Assembly: GCF_014490785.1 (NCBI RefSeq)
Contig: NZ_CP051488.1
Coordinates: 2,418,001 to 2,482,000 of the forward strand
Direction: 5' to 3'
Origin: Kosakonia sp. SMBL-WEM22
GTDB taxonomy: Bacteria > Pseudomonadota > Gammaproteobacteria > Enterobacterales > Enterobacteriaceae
Length of the DNA: 64,000 nt
Below are positions 1-9,500 of the stretch, one piece after another. A program made the position numbers and the translations under genes. How positions within the stretch are numbered: the stretch's first letter is position 1; each line of letters opens with the position of its first letter. The notes beneath the pieces are model-generated. The model made no database searches, was not told the origin of the DNA, and was given only the letters and a program-made list of their open reading frames with translations.

Positions 1-348
1 AGTCCTTCAGGCAAAGTACGCATACTGGGTAATCCAGACAGCGGCGAATATGCCGGCCAGACGCGCTTTCTCGACGCGTCGATTATTGCCGATCCCGCCT
101 TCTCCGGGCGTATCAGCGTCGGCAAGTGGCAGGATGTCTCCCATCTGATCCTGATGACCGATGGCGTCTCCGATCCGCACTTTGAAACGGATAACGGCCT
201 GCGCAGCGACGAGAAGTGGACGCAACTGGTCAACGAGCTTTCACCCCTGCTTGCAGATGCCGGGAAGGCGCCGGAACGTCTCGCTGAGTGGCTCAACTTT
301 TTCTCCCCAGGCAACCATGATGACCGCACCCTTGTGGTGGCATGGTGA
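1..348 (+). CDS. PP2C-type protein phosphatase, C-terminal part (5' truncated by window)
   Basis: The frame is open from the first base and ends at the TGA at 346-348. The readable 115 residues contain the PP2C-like metal-site segment LILMTDGVSD (about residues 49-58 of the fragment) and the C-terminal NHDDRTLVVAW, matching the GxxDN/DD region that ends the PP2C fold. Members of this family remove phosphate from Ser/Thr residues using two Mn/Mg ions held by Asp. It lies 26 bp upstream of a kinase with a zinc ribbon. A PP2C phosphatase beside such a kinase is the pairing seen in TerY-P cassettes, where a vWA protein is the third member. That third gene would have to lie left of the window. The substrate is unknown. 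The family call is firm; the cassette role is inference. Confidence 0.75.
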   Translation, partial: SPSGKVRILGNPDSGEYAGQTRFLDASIIADPAFSGRISVGKWQDVSHLILMTDGVSDPHFETDNGLRSDEKWTQLVNELSPLLADAGKAPERLAEWLNFFSPGNHDDRTLVVAW

Positions 349-374
349 CTGACACGCGTTACGGGTGACTGAAT

Positions 375-1874
375 ATGGCAAATATCGTTACATGTACAAC
401 AAAAGATGGGCAGACGGTGCAGTACGTCGACGAAGTTATCGGATCCGGTTCGATGAAAGATGTCTACTTCTCGCCAGACAAGTCCTATGTGGTCGCCTTC
501 TACCACAAGCCGCAAAACGCCCAGGCGAGAGAGCGGATTGATATGATCACCGGGCGCTACCGGCAGAATATTTTTGAACAGGCGGGCGGTGATTACTGGA
601 AAGATCTCTTCTGCTGGCCGACGCATGTTGTGGAGCACAACAACAAAATCGGTATTGTCGTTCCCGTCTATCAGCAGCACTTCTTCTTTAAGTATGGCTC
701 GAAGAATGATGATTTCCTCGGCATCAAAGGACGCGAAAAAGAGGGGAAATGGTTCGCCAGCGCCAGTAACCAGAATAAATTCCTCGATCCGCGCGAACGC
801 GGCAACACCCTCACCTATCTGAAGGTGTGCCTGTTGCTGACCCGTGCGGTGAGAAGAATGCATGCCGCGGGCCTCTGCCACAGTGATTTGAGCTACAAAA
901 ATGTGCTCGTCGATCCCGAGCAGGGGCACGCCTGTATTATTGATGTCGATGGGCTGGTGGTACCCGGAAAATACCCGCCTGATGTGGTCGGCACGCCCGA
1001 TTTCATCGCGCCGGAAGTGGTGGAGACCAGCCACCTTGCGAAAGAGGATCCTAAACGTGTGCTGCCGAGCATCGCGACGGATCGCCACGCACTGGCGGTG
1101 CTGATCTATATGTACCTCTTTTTCCGCCACCCGCTCAGAGGGGGAAAAATCCACGATCTCGATGATGAGACACGGGACGAAACGCTGGCGATGGGCGAGC
1201 GGGCGCTGTTTATCGAACACCCGACGGACAGAAGCAATGCCGTTAAGCTTAATCAGATCTCCCCGTTTGCGCTGCCCTGGGCCGACCCGGAAAAAATCCC
1301 CTATACCATTATGGGTCCTTATCTGACGCCGCTGTTCGATCGTGCCTTTATCGAGGGGTTACATAACCCCGCCCGTCGCCCGACCGCTGATGAGTGGGAA
1401 AGCGCGCTGGTGAAAACCGTGGATCTGATCCAGCCCTGCCAGAACAGCAGCTGTGATCAGAAGTGGTATGTCTTTTCCGGGAAAACCAAACCGGTCTGCC
1501 CCTACTGTGGAACGCCCTACCGTGGGAAATTGCCGATTCTTAACCTCTACTCCTCCCGCAAGGCAGGCAGCTTCCGGCCTGACGATCACCGGTTAATGGT
1601 GTGGAGCGGTCAGTCCCTTTACGCCTGGCATGTGAACCGGCTAATTGCGCCGAACGAGCGCACCACCCCGGAGCAGAAAAAGCGTGTCGGCTATTTTGTT
1701 TACCATAACGATCAGTGGTGGCTGGTGAACGAAGGAATTGAGGGGCTGATGTCGCTCCCGGATAAAAAGCCCATCCCGATTGGCGACAAAATTGAACTAA
1801 CGGACAACGCGCAGTTCGTTCTCTCCCAGCAGGAAGGCGGCAGGCTTGTAGTGGTTCAGCTTCTTTCCAACTGA
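375..1874 (+). CDS. Ser/Thr protein kinase with C-terminal zinc ribbon (TerY-P type)
   Basis: 499 residues. A glycine-rich loop GSGSMKDVY lies at about 23-31 and the catalytic loop HSDLSYKN at about 169-176, with the Asp and Asn of HxDxxxxN in place. DVDGL at about 190 stands for DFG, and GTPDFIAPEV follows as an APE-like segment. After the kinase lobe comes a zinc ribbon (paired cysteines at about 355-360 and CPYCGTPY at about 375), then a roughly 110-residue tail that looks like a small beta domain. This architecture fits the kinase of vWA/PP2C/kinase triads, thought to switch a partner by phosphorylation and dephosphorylation. The phosphatase is just upstream and probably co-transcribed. 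A hairpin with a T-run follows at 1885-1910, so transcription likely ends here. Kinase fold is clear; partner and stimulus are not visible. Confidence 0.85.
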   Translation: MANIVTCTTKDGQTVQYVDEVIGSGSMKDVYFSPDKSYVVAFYHKPQNAQARERIDMITGRYRQNIFEQAGGDYWKDLFCWPTHVVEHNNKIGIVVPVYQQHFFFKYGSKNDDFLGIKGREKEGKWFASASNQNKFLDPRERGNTLTYLKVCLLLTRAVRRMHAAGLCHSDLSYKNVLVDPEQGHACIIDVDGLVVPGKYPPDVVGTPDFIAPEVVETSHLAKEDPKRVLPSIATDRHALAVLIYMYLFFRHPLRGGKIHDLDDETRDETLAMGERALFIEHPTDRSNAVKLNQISPFALPWADPEKIPYTIMGPYLTPLFDRAFIEGLHNPARRPTADEWESALVKTVDLIQPCQNSSCDQKWYVFSGKTKPVCPYCGTPYRGKLPILNLYSSRKAGSFRPDDHRLMVWSGQSLYAWHVNRLIAPNERTTPEQKKRVGYFVYHNDQWWLVNEGIEGLMSLPDKKPIPIGDKIELTDNAQFVLSQQEGGRLVVVQLLSN

Positions 1875-1884
1875 TTAGCACCGA

Positions 1885-1910
1885 AAGCAGGCAGCTTTTG
1901 CCTGCTTTTT
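1885..1910 (+). terminator. Rho-independent terminator after the kinase gene
   Basis: AAGCAGGCA (1885-1893) pairs with TGCCTGCTT (1899-1907) across a 5-base loop and runs into six T residues. It sits 11 bases after the kinase stop and immediately before the ribosome binding site of the next gene, so the RES gene is probably expressed by limited read-through or from a weak promoter within the kinase gene. Confidence 0.75.
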
Positions 1911-1924
1911 TCACGGAGTTCACC

Positions 1925-2404
1925 ATGCTACCCACGCTTACCACCATCAGTGGCACTTTTTACCGGGCGATCGATCCTGCTTATCGCGACCTTGCGCTTA
2001 CAGGATCGCGAAACGCGGGCAGATATTCGCGGGCCGAACAACCCACCCTTTACCTCAGCTCTTCGCCTGAGGGCGTCGACGCGGCGATGCAGGCGCATAA
2101 AGCGAACCGCAGCGCGGAGCTGGAAATTATTGAGTTGCGCGTTCGCGCTGCCCGCATTTTCGATTTACGCAACGCTGCGGCGTTATCGGCTGCCGGTATC
2201 GATCTTGCTGATGCTGTTGCGCCGTGGCAGGAGATTGTCGCCGCAGGCGGTACGCCCTCCTCCTGGCGCGTGCGTCAGCAGCTGGAAACGCTGGGCGCGG
2301 CGGGGTTAATCGACCCGTCGCGCAAAGCGCCGGGTCTCTGGCATCTGGTGCTGTTTAGCTGGAATAACGGCGCCGGGCAGCCCGAGGTGGAAATCGTGAC
2401 GTGA
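1925..2404 (+). CDS. RES-domain protein (NAD-targeting toxin family)
   Basis: 159 residues from the ATG at 1925, chosen because ACGGAG (1913-1918) lies at good distance; a TTG at 1898 is inside the terminator hairpin and unlikely. RES-like features are FYRAID near the N-terminus, AGRYSR at about 32-38, LYLSSSPEG at about 44-52 and SWNN near the C-terminus. RES toxins of Xre-RES modules degrade NAD+. The usual Xre antitoxin is missing here: upstream is the kinase, downstream a non-coding stretch. Either the protein is a solitary RES member with another role, or it is controlled by the neighbouring cassette. Activity cannot be judged from the sequence. Confidence 0.65.
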   Translation: MLPTLTTISGTFYRAIDPAYRDLALTGSRNAGRYSRAEQPTLYLSSSPEGVDAAMQAHKANRSAELEIIELRVRAARIFDLRNAAALSAAGIDLADAVAPWQEIVAAGGTPSSWRVRQQLETLGAAGLIDPSRKAPGLWHLVLFSWNNGAGQPEVEIVT

Positions 2405-2521
2405 AGCCTGTGAACATAACAGATTGTTTATCAATGTAAAAAAGTATGTGTTAACACGCTTTTCGGGCACAGATAAATCTCAGATCATTGCAAAACCATT
2501 AATTATGGTAGGCAATTATTG

Positions 2522-2549
2522 TTGAACGATACTATTTTTATGCGATAGT
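2522..2549 (+). promoter_or_regulatory. Candidate sigma-70 promoter for the sRNA-like transcript
   Basis: TTGAAC (2522-2527) and GATAGT (2544-2549) are separated by 16 bases, each matching 4 of 6 consensus positions. Transcription would begin near 2556. The motif alone is weak; it is listed because a strong intrinsic terminator lies about 110 bases downstream on the same strand with no reading frame between. Confidence 0.35.
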
Positions 2550-2555
2550 TACTCT

Positions 2556-2673
2556 TGTCTTGACGGTGTCTCCTGCCTAATCAAGACCCGCTCGTGACTG
2601 AGCAAAACTGATGATGTACTAAAAGCAAAAATAGTATTTTGACTCTGCTGCCCTCCCGTGAGGGCATTTTTTT
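2556..2673 (+). ncRNA. Candidate trans-acting small RNA (about 115 nt)
   Basis: The gap between the RES gene and the convergent GNAT gene holds no plausible reading frame but ends in a classical terminator: TGCCCTC (2649-2655), loop CCGT, GAGGGCA (2660-2666), then seven T residues. On the opposite strand no T-run follows the hairpin, so it serves plus-strand transcription only. The seven-T tail and short stem are typical of Hfq-dependent sRNAs. I do not recognise it as any named enterobacterial sRNA. It could also be the processed 3' UTR of the RES transcript. Confidence 0.45.
2649..2673 (+). terminator. Strong intrinsic terminator of the sRNA candidate
   Basis: A perfect 7-bp GC-rich stem with a 4-base loop is followed by seven T residues. 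It terminates plus-strand transcription 9 bases before the convergent GNAT stop codon. Confidence 0.8.
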
Positions 2674-2682
2674 GCCTGATGT

Positions 2683-3195
2683 TTAATAATATCGCTGCAT
2701 CGCAATCCGTCGGTTTGCATCCAGCCCGCTTGCGGTTTCTGCGTCAATCAGGCCTTTCAGCCGCGCAGAAAGCGCATCCGCGTTGATCTGTTCAAACCCC
2801 AGTGAAGCGTAAAACGCGGCGTTGAATGGCGCATAGCGATCGGTGGTCAGCGACGCGCCCGCTAAACCGCGCCTCTCTCCTGCGCTCAGCAGCGCCCGCA
2901 GCAACTGGCGACCAATCCCTTTGCGCTGCCACGCCGGGTGAACATCCATTTCGGCGATATGCAGCCAGTTATCCTCGATCTGCGCCCCGGCAAAGCCGAC
3001 CGGCTGTTGGTCGGCAGTAAAAGCGACTAATAGCAGCCCTTCGCGGGATAAACGTTCGAGATCTTCAAGGCTGGAGGCCACCGGTTCGCCGCTTACCGCC
3101 CCGGCGGCCCGCAGCGTTTCGAAAGCGGCGAGTTCAATCTCTCTTAGTGCGGCGAGATCCCCGGTGCGCGCCGGTGCAATGGTGATGTCATTCAT
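2683..3195 (-). CDS. GNAT family N-acetyltransferase
   Basis: 170 residues, one GNAT fold. The acetyl-CoA binding motif A is visible as MDVHPAWQRKGIGRQLLRAL at about 88-107, with the Q/RxxGxG/A element RKGIGR. A C-terminal FYASLGFEQ matches motif B. Such enzymes move an acetyl group from acetyl-CoA to an amine; the substrate cannot be read from the sequence. The start overlaps the stop of the upstream binding-protein-like gene by 4 bases (ATGA), so the two are translationally coupled. Both follow nasA in the same direction, suggesting they are tail genes of the nas transcript. Confidence 0.85.
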   Translation of the reverse strand: MNDITIAPARTGDLAALREIELAAFETLRAAGAVSGEPVASSLEDLERLSREGLLLVAFTADQQPVGFAGAQIEDNWLHIAEMDVHPAWQRKGIGRQLLRALLSAGERRGLAGASLTTDRYAPFNAAFYASLGFEQINADALSARLKGLIDAETASGLDANRRIAMQRYY

Positions 3196-3887
3196 TGGGT
3201 TCCTGAATTATTCGAGGCAATTAACTCAGTGTCGATTATCTCTTTAACAATCCCGTCTGTCTGCCAGCGCGTCAGCTTCTCCACTACGGTGTGATAGAGC
3301 GCCTCCTGCTGGCGCGGCAGGCAAATCGCCTGGGCGATCTGCATAAAATCATCCTCCAGCACGCGGTAGCCGGGGTGTTCTGCCGCCGTTTGCTCAAGGG
3401 GCTGGCGGATCCCGGCGACCATATCCCCTTCACCGTTAACAAAGGCGTCAATCGCCGCCTGCGACGAACTCAGGCGATGGAGCGTGGCGTGCTCAAGCTC
3501 GCGGGTTAAGTAGAGATCGTACGCCGCGCCCCTGCCGACGTTTATCACCACGCCGGGCCTGTCCATCTGCGCCACGCTCTGCCACGGGCTTTGCGCCTTT
3601 ACCAGCACTGTGCCCTGGATAGTGATATAGGGCTGGGTAAAGCGTAATGTCTCTTCGCGTTTCGGATCGACGGCGAGAAAAGCGATATCCCAGACGCCGT
3701 TTTCGGCATCCTCCACCACTTTTCCGGCGGTCGGATAGGTCATAAATTGCGCCTCTCTTGCCATCCCGGCGGCAATCCGCCGGGCAAGTTCAACGGTGAT
3801 CCCGGCAGGCTCACCCGCCGCGGTCTGGCGGGCAAGCACGGCGTTACCTAAATTGATGGCGAAACGAAGCGGTTGACTGGCTGACAT
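3192..3887 (-). CDS. Family 3 solute-binding-like protein lacking a signal peptide
   Basis: 231 residues with the SBP_bac_3 fold: LRFAINLGNAVLA near the start, GITVELARRIAAGM at about 30-43, VWDIAFLAVDPKREETLRFT at about 68-87 and VNVGRGAAYD in the second lobe. The family normally binds amino acids in the periplasm. The protein starts directly with MSASQPLRFA and has no hydrophobic leader, and no in-frame upstream start would add one, so it should stay in the cytoplasm and may act as a ligand sensor or enzyme-like binder. The ATG is preceded by CAGGAG. It lies 50 bp after nasA and overlaps the GNAT gene by 4 bases. No permease or ATPase gene is adjacent. Confidence 0.75.
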   Translation of the reverse strand: MSASQPLRFAINLGNAVLARQTAAGEPAGITVELARRIAAGMAREAQFMTYPTAGKVVEDAENGVWDIAFLAVDPKREETLRFTQPYITIQGTVLVKAQSPWQSVAQMDRPGVVINVGRGAAYDLYLTRELEHATLHRLSSSQAAIDAFVNGEGDMVAGIRQPLEQTAAEHPGYRVLEDDFMQIAQAICLPRQQEALYHTVVEKLTRWQTDGIVKEIIDTELIASNNSGTQ

Positions 3888-3937
3888 AGTGCTTCTCCTG
3901 AAAGCAGTTTATGCCTTCAAAAGATAGCAGACGCGCG

Positions 3938-6571
3938 TCACTGCGGGCGGGCAATCAACCTTTTCAGCTCGGGAATACAGGAGCCGCAGTTGGTGCCGCA
4001 CTTAAGCTTTTCACCAAGGCGCGACACGCTGTTGCACCCTGACTGGATCGCCTCGCTAATTGCCCGCTCACCGATAGCAAAACAGCTGCAGATCGTCGCA
4101 CCGGCAGGCGCTTTGCCGCTGGCGCTGCGCCCAGCCAGCAATGCCAGCCGTTGTGCGGCGTTTTGCGGCGGTTGGGCAAATGCGGCGATCACCGCTGCCC
4201 GGTCCGGCTGCGGACGATGACGGTGCGCGTAAAAGGCCAGTTGCAGTTCGCCGTCGGCCCACGCGAGCAGGTTAAAGCCATCGTCGCCAAGCGTGGCGGG
4301 CTGGCATACCCATGCGTCAGCCAGAAAATGTGCGCGCAGCCACGCCATCCACGAAGTCGGCCACGCACTGTCGGCGAGCGCAAAGTGCGTGACACCGGGC
4401 TGAGTGATGCGGCTCCAGTAGGCCGTTTTCGGCATAAGTTCAGGTTCTTTACGCAGAAAGAGTTCGCCCTGCCAGGCGGCCTGCCAGCGCTGGATGCTGA
4501 CCGGCATCTGCTTGCTCTCCGGCTGGCCGGAAAGGGGATCGGTCTCGGCGGCAATCAGCGCGTCGACCCGCGCCTGCTGGCTGAAGGCGCTGTTCCAGTG
4601 CATCGGCACAAACACCCTGCCGCGCGGTTGCAGGGCATCCGGCTGCGCGCGCAGCAGCAGCCAGCCGTGCGTTGATGAAACACGCACAAGATCGTCGGCG
4701 CTAATCTGCGGCGCATCGTCGGGGTGAAACTGACAAAACGGCTCGCTGATATGCTGCATCAGCCGGGGGGATTTCCCACTGCGCGTCATGGTGTGCCACT
4801 GATCGCGGATGCGTCCGGTGTTCATCACCAGCGGCCAGCGTCGCGTTGGCAGGTTGGCGGGCAGACGCGGTGTTACGGCAATGAGTCGCGCCTTCTCATC
4901 GGCAAAAAAGAAGCGATTATCAGTAAACAAGCGCGCCGTGCCGTGGGGATGCAGCGCATTTACCGGCCACTGAATAGGTTTCAGATCGTCCCACTGCTGC
5001 CGGGTGAGCGTCGCAAGGCCGCTGATATCAAACGCCCGCGTGCCCTCATTTTCAAACCCCGACAGCGCGGCATGTTCACAAAAGATCTCCGCCGGATGCT
5101 GCCAGTTAAAAGCCTCTGCAAACCCCATGCGCTGCGCCACCTGGCTTACGATCCACCAGTCGGCGCGTGCCTCGCCCGGCGGCGGCAGAAAGGCGCGCTG
5201 GCGGGAAATGCAGCGCTCAGAATTTGTGACCGTGCCGTTTTTCTCGCCCCACGCCAGCGCCGGTAAACGGATATGCGCCGCGCGCGTGGTATCGGTGTCG
5301 CGCATTACGTCCGAGACAATCACTAGTTCGCAGCGCGCCAGCCCGGCGCGCACGCGGTCGGCATCGGGTAGCGAGACCAGCGGGTTGGTGCCCATGATCC
5401 ACACCGCTTTTATCTCGCCGCTTTCCACGGCGCGAAAGAGATCGACGGCATTCAGACCGGGATTTTTTGTGACGTTGTCACTCTTCCAGAAGCGCCCGAC
5501 GCGATCAACCTCATGTAGCGAGAAGCCCATATGCGAAGCCAGCTGGTTGGCCAGCCCGCCCACTTCCCGCCCGCCCATCGCATTTGGCTGACCGGTTATC
5601 GAAAACGGCCCACAGCCTGCCCGGCCGATTTTCCCTGTTGCCAGATGGAGGTTGATAATGGCATTGCACTTATCAACGCCGGAAGTGGATTGATTAATGC
5701 CCATCGAGTAGAGCGTCACCAGCGTGTCGCTGGCGGCAATCATCTGATAAAAGGCCAGCAGTGACTCCGGCGGCAACTGGCAATAGTCGGCGGTGCGATC
5801 ACGGGTCCACTCCTCTGCCGCTGCCAGCGCCTCCTCTGTGCCAACCGTGTAATGGTTGAGAAACTCACGATCCAGCTTGCCCTGCTGCGCCATAAAATGG
5901 AGCGCGCCGCAAAACAGCGCCGCATCGCTGCCGGGGCGCAGCGGCAGATGGAGATCGGCGAGGTCGCAAGTGGCGGTAATACGCGGGTCGATAACGATAA
6001 TGCGCATTTCCGGGCGCGCCTGTTTGGCCTGCACCAGCCGCTGGTATACCACCGGGTGCGCCCAGGCGGTGTTTGAGCCGGTGAGGATCACGCACCCGGC
6101 AAGTTCCAGATCCTCATAGCTGCACGGCACCGCATCGGCGCCAAATGCCCGTTTATAGCCCACCACCGCCGAAGCCATACAGAGGCGCGAGTTGGTATCC
6201 ATATTCCCGCTGCCGATAAACCCCTTCATCAGCTTGTTGGCGACATAGTAATCCTCGGTCAACAGCTGGCCGGAGCCGTAAAAGGCCACCGCCTGCGGGC
6301 CGAACTGCGCAATCACCCGCTGCAACCCCTCCGCCACCGCATCCAGCGCGCGCTCCCAGCTTACCGGCTGCTGGCCGATCTCCGGTTGCAGCAGCCGTCC
6401 GGTGAGATCGAGCGTTTCACCCAGCGCGCTGCCCTTCACACAGAGCCGCCCGTGGTTCGCCGGGTGCAACGCATCGCCCTGGGCGCTAAATCCATCCCCT
6501 GTGGGCTGCATACGCACCCCGCACCCGACGCCGCAGTAAGCGCAGGTGGTGGAAACCGCCGCGCCCGTCAC
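3938..6571 (-). CDS. nasA: Assimilatory nitrate reductase large subunit NasA
   Basis: About 877 residues from the GTG at 6571, chosen because it overlaps the upstream stop as GTGA and places the cluster motif CAYCGVGCGV about 10 residues from the N-terminus. A GTG further upstream (6637) would add 22 residues of low-complexity overlap. Order: N-terminal [4Fe-4S] cysteines, the molybdopterin oxidoreductase body (for example GSGNMDTNSRLCMASAVVGY, AWAHPVVYQR, INQSTSGVDKCNAI), a molydopterin dinucleotide-binding domain, and a C-terminal BFD-like [2Fe-2S] domain with CSCFAIGE and CGTNCGSCIPE. It reduces nitrate to nitrite in the cytoplasm for nitrogen assimilation. The [2Fe-2S] extension is typical of the Klebsiella enzyme. 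Last of the core nas genes, translationally coupled to NasB. Confidence 0.95.
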   Translation of the reverse strand: MTGAAVSTTCAYCGVGCGVRMQPTGDGFSAQGDALHPANHGRLCVKGSALGETLDLTGRLLQPEIGQQPVSWERALDAVAEGLQRVIAQFGPQAVAFYGSGQLLTEDYYVANKLMKGFIGSGNMDTNSRLCMASAVVGYKRAFGADAVPCSYEDLELAGCVILTGSNTAWAHPVVYQRLVQAKQARPEMRIIVIDPRITATCDLADLHLPLRPGSDAALFCGALHFMAQQGKLDREFLNHYTVGTEEALAAAEEWTRDRTADYCQLPPESLLAFYQMIAASDTLVTLYSMGINQSTSGVDKCNAIINLHLATGKIGRAGCGPFSITGQPNAMGGREVGGLANQLASHMGFSLHEVDRVGRFWKSDNVTKNPGLNAVDLFRAVESGEIKAVWIMGTNPLVSLPDADRVRAGLARCELVIVSDVMRDTDTTRAAHIRLPALAWGEKNGTVTNSERCISRQRAFLPPPGEARADWWIVSQVAQRMGFAEAFNWQHPAEIFCEHAALSGFENEGTRAFDISGLATLTRQQWDDLKPIQWPVNALHPHGTARLFTDNRFFFADEKARLIAVTPRLPANLPTRRWPLVMNTGRIRDQWHTMTRSGKSPRLMQHISEPFCQFHPDDAPQISADDLVRVSSTHGWLLLRAQPDALQPRGRVFVPMHWNSAFSQQARVDALIAAETDPLSGQPESKQMPVSIQRWQAAWQGELFLRKEPELMPKTAYWSRITQPGVTHFALADSAWPTSWMAWLRAHFLADAWVCQPATLGDDGFNLLAWADGELQLAFYAHRHRPQPDRAAVIAAFAQPPQNAAQRLALLAGRSASGKAPAGATICSCFAIGERAISEAIQSGCNSVSRLGEKLKCGTNCGSCIPELKRLIARPQ

Positions 6572-9500
6572 AGGCTCACCGTGGCGATGCGCTGTTCGCG
6601 CCCTGTCGCAACACTTTGTGGCTGCGCCAGCACCCACACGCGCCCGCCCTCCACTTTCACCGGCCAGACGTTGAGCGCGGTCTGTTCATCATCAAGACTG
6701 CGGCCGTCGCGCAGGCGAAAGCGCTGCTTGTAGAGCGGCGAAATCACCACCGGTTCGCCGTTAACATCCCCCAGCAGGCCGCGCGCCAGCACATTTGCCT
6801 CGCTGCCTGGTTCATGGTTGCTGAGAGCAAAGACCTGTTGCGGGTGACCCGGCAGATGGAAGAGCGCGATTTGCTGATGACCGAGCCGCGCCGCCATGCC
6901 CGCATGGTGCGGTATTTCAGACAATGCACAGAGATCGACCCAGCCCTGCGGCAGCGGTTTGCGTGTAGAGGAAGGCAGCTCGGCGCGCTCCTGCGCGGTC
7001 GCCGGGCGGATCTGCTGGCGCTCCGGCACCATCACCACCCCTTCATCGGGCTGGTCGCTGTTCACAAACGGGCGGAAGAGCGCCAGCCGATCCGGGTCAG
7101 CCAGCGTGGTTTGCCATTCACACTGATAAGCGTCGATCACCGTCTTCATCTCACTCTCCAGCTCGGCGGCGATGTTCAGGCTATCCTCCAGCACCACCTC
7201 GCGCAGGTAGGCCATGCCGCCGTCGAGATTATCCATCCAGGTGCTGGTGCGTTGCAGGCGGTCAGCGGTGCGAATGTAGAACATTAAAAAGCGATCGACG
7301 GTGCGGATTAACGCCTCGGTGCTCAGATCCTGCGCCAGCAGATCGGCGTGACGCGGCTTCATGCCGCCGTTGCCGCAGACATAGAGGTTCCAGCCCTTCT
7401 CCGTGGCGATCACGCCGACATCCTTACTCTGCGCTTCGGCGCATTCGCGGGTGCAGCCAGAGACGGCCATCTTGATTTTGTGCGGCGAGCGCAGCCCTTT
7501 GTAACGGTGCTCCAGTTGCAGCGCCAGCGCGGTGGAGTCCTGCACGCCGTAGCGACACCAGCTGGAGCCGACGCAGGATTTCACCGTGCGCAGGGATTTG
7601 CCATAGGCATGCCCGGTCTCAAAACCGGCTTCAACCAGCTGCTGCCAAATCTCCGGTAGCTGCTCGAGGCGCGCGCCAAACAGGTCGACGCGCTGGCCGC
7701 CGGTGATCTTGGTATAGAGGTTATAGCGCCGCGCAATCTGCCCGATGGCAATCAGCCCATCCGGCGTGATTTCACCTGCGGGAATGCGCGGCACCACAGA
7801 GTAGGTGCCATCTTTCTGGATATTGGCAAAAAAGCGGTCATTGGTGTCCTGCAACGGCAGATGCTGCGGCTTCAGCAGGTACTCATTCCAGCAGGAGGCG
7901 AGCACCGAGCCAATCAGCGGTTTGCAGATCTCGCACCCCTGCCCGCGCCCGTGTTTTGCCAGAAGTTCGTCAAAGGTGCGGATATTGCCCACCCGCACCA
8001 GGTGATAGATTTGCTGGCGCGAGTACGGGAAGTGTTCGCAGAGATCCTTTTTCACCTCGACGCCCATCTCTTCAAGCGCGAACTCCATCACCTGTTTGGT
8101 GAGCGCCGCGCAGCCGCCGCAGCCGGTCGCCGCTTTGGTGCAGGATTTGATTGCCGCCATATCACTACAACCGCTATTCACCGCGCCGCAGATATCCGCT
8201 TTGCTGACGTTGTGACAGGAGCAGATCTGCGCGCTGTCGGGCAGTGCCGCAACGCCGAGCGTTGGCGCTGCTTCCCCACTGCTGGCAGGCAGGATCAGCG
8301 TCTCGGGCCTGGCGGGCAGCGGCATATCATTGAGCATCATCTGTAACAGCGCACTGTAGGAGTCACTGTCGCCAATCAGCACCGCACCAAGTAACTTTTT
8401 GCCATCCGCTGAGACGACGATTTTTTTGTAGATCTCCGCCGGGCCATCAACCCAGCTGTAGCTCTCACTGCCCGGCGTGCGGCCGTGGGCATCGCCAATC
8501 GACGCCACTTCAACGCCAAGCAGCTTTAGCTTGGTGCTCATATCCGCGCCGGTAAATGCCGCTTCACCGTCCGCCAGCGTCTCCGCCAGCGTGCGCGCCA
8601 TCTGGTATCCTGGCGCGACGAGGCCGAAAATCTGCCCGTGCCACAGCGCACACTCACCAATGGCGAAGACGTCCGGATCGGAGGTGCGGCACTGGTCATC
8701 AATCACAATGCCGCCGCGCGGCCCAATCGCCAGCCCGCAGTCACGCGCCAGGTTGTCACGCGGGCGAATGCCCGCCGAGAAGAGCACCAGATCGGTTTCG
8801 AGAAAGGTGCCATCGGCAAAGTTCATGCGATAGCGGCTGGTCTCTCCGGCGATAATTTCGCGCGTCTCTTTGCTGGTATGCACCTGCACGCCGAGGGCTT
8901 CAATTTTACGCCGCAGCATCGCCGCCCCGCCTTCGTCCAGCTGCACGCCCATCAACCGCGGCGCAAACTCCACCACATGGGTTTGCAGACCGAGGTTTTG
9001 CAGCGCGTTCGCCGCTTCCAGCCCCAGCAGGCCGCCGCCAACCACCACACCACTCTTGCCCTCGTCGGCACAGGCCTTGATCGCCACCAGATCGTCAAGG
9101 GTGCGGTAGACCAGGCATCCCGGCGCATCATTACCGGGGATCGGCGGCACAAAAGGCGATGAGCCGGTAGCCAGCACCAGCCGATCCCAGGCTGTCTGAC
9201 GACCCTGCTTATCGACGACAAAGCGGCGCTGAAGGTCAATCTGCGCAATACCCTGCTTGAGACGCAGCTCAATGCCGGTGGCTTCGAAAAAGCCCTCTTC
9301 CACCATCGATAGCGACGCGGCGCTGCGCCCGGAGAACCATGCCGAAAGGTGGACGCGGTCATAGGCCGGCACTGGCTCCTCGGCAAAGACAATCACCTGG
9401 TAGCGCAGATGCAGTTCGCGCTCCACCAGCTGTTGCAGAAAGTGGTGGCCGACCATGCCGTGCCCGACGACAATTAAAACAGGTTTTGACATCACATCGC

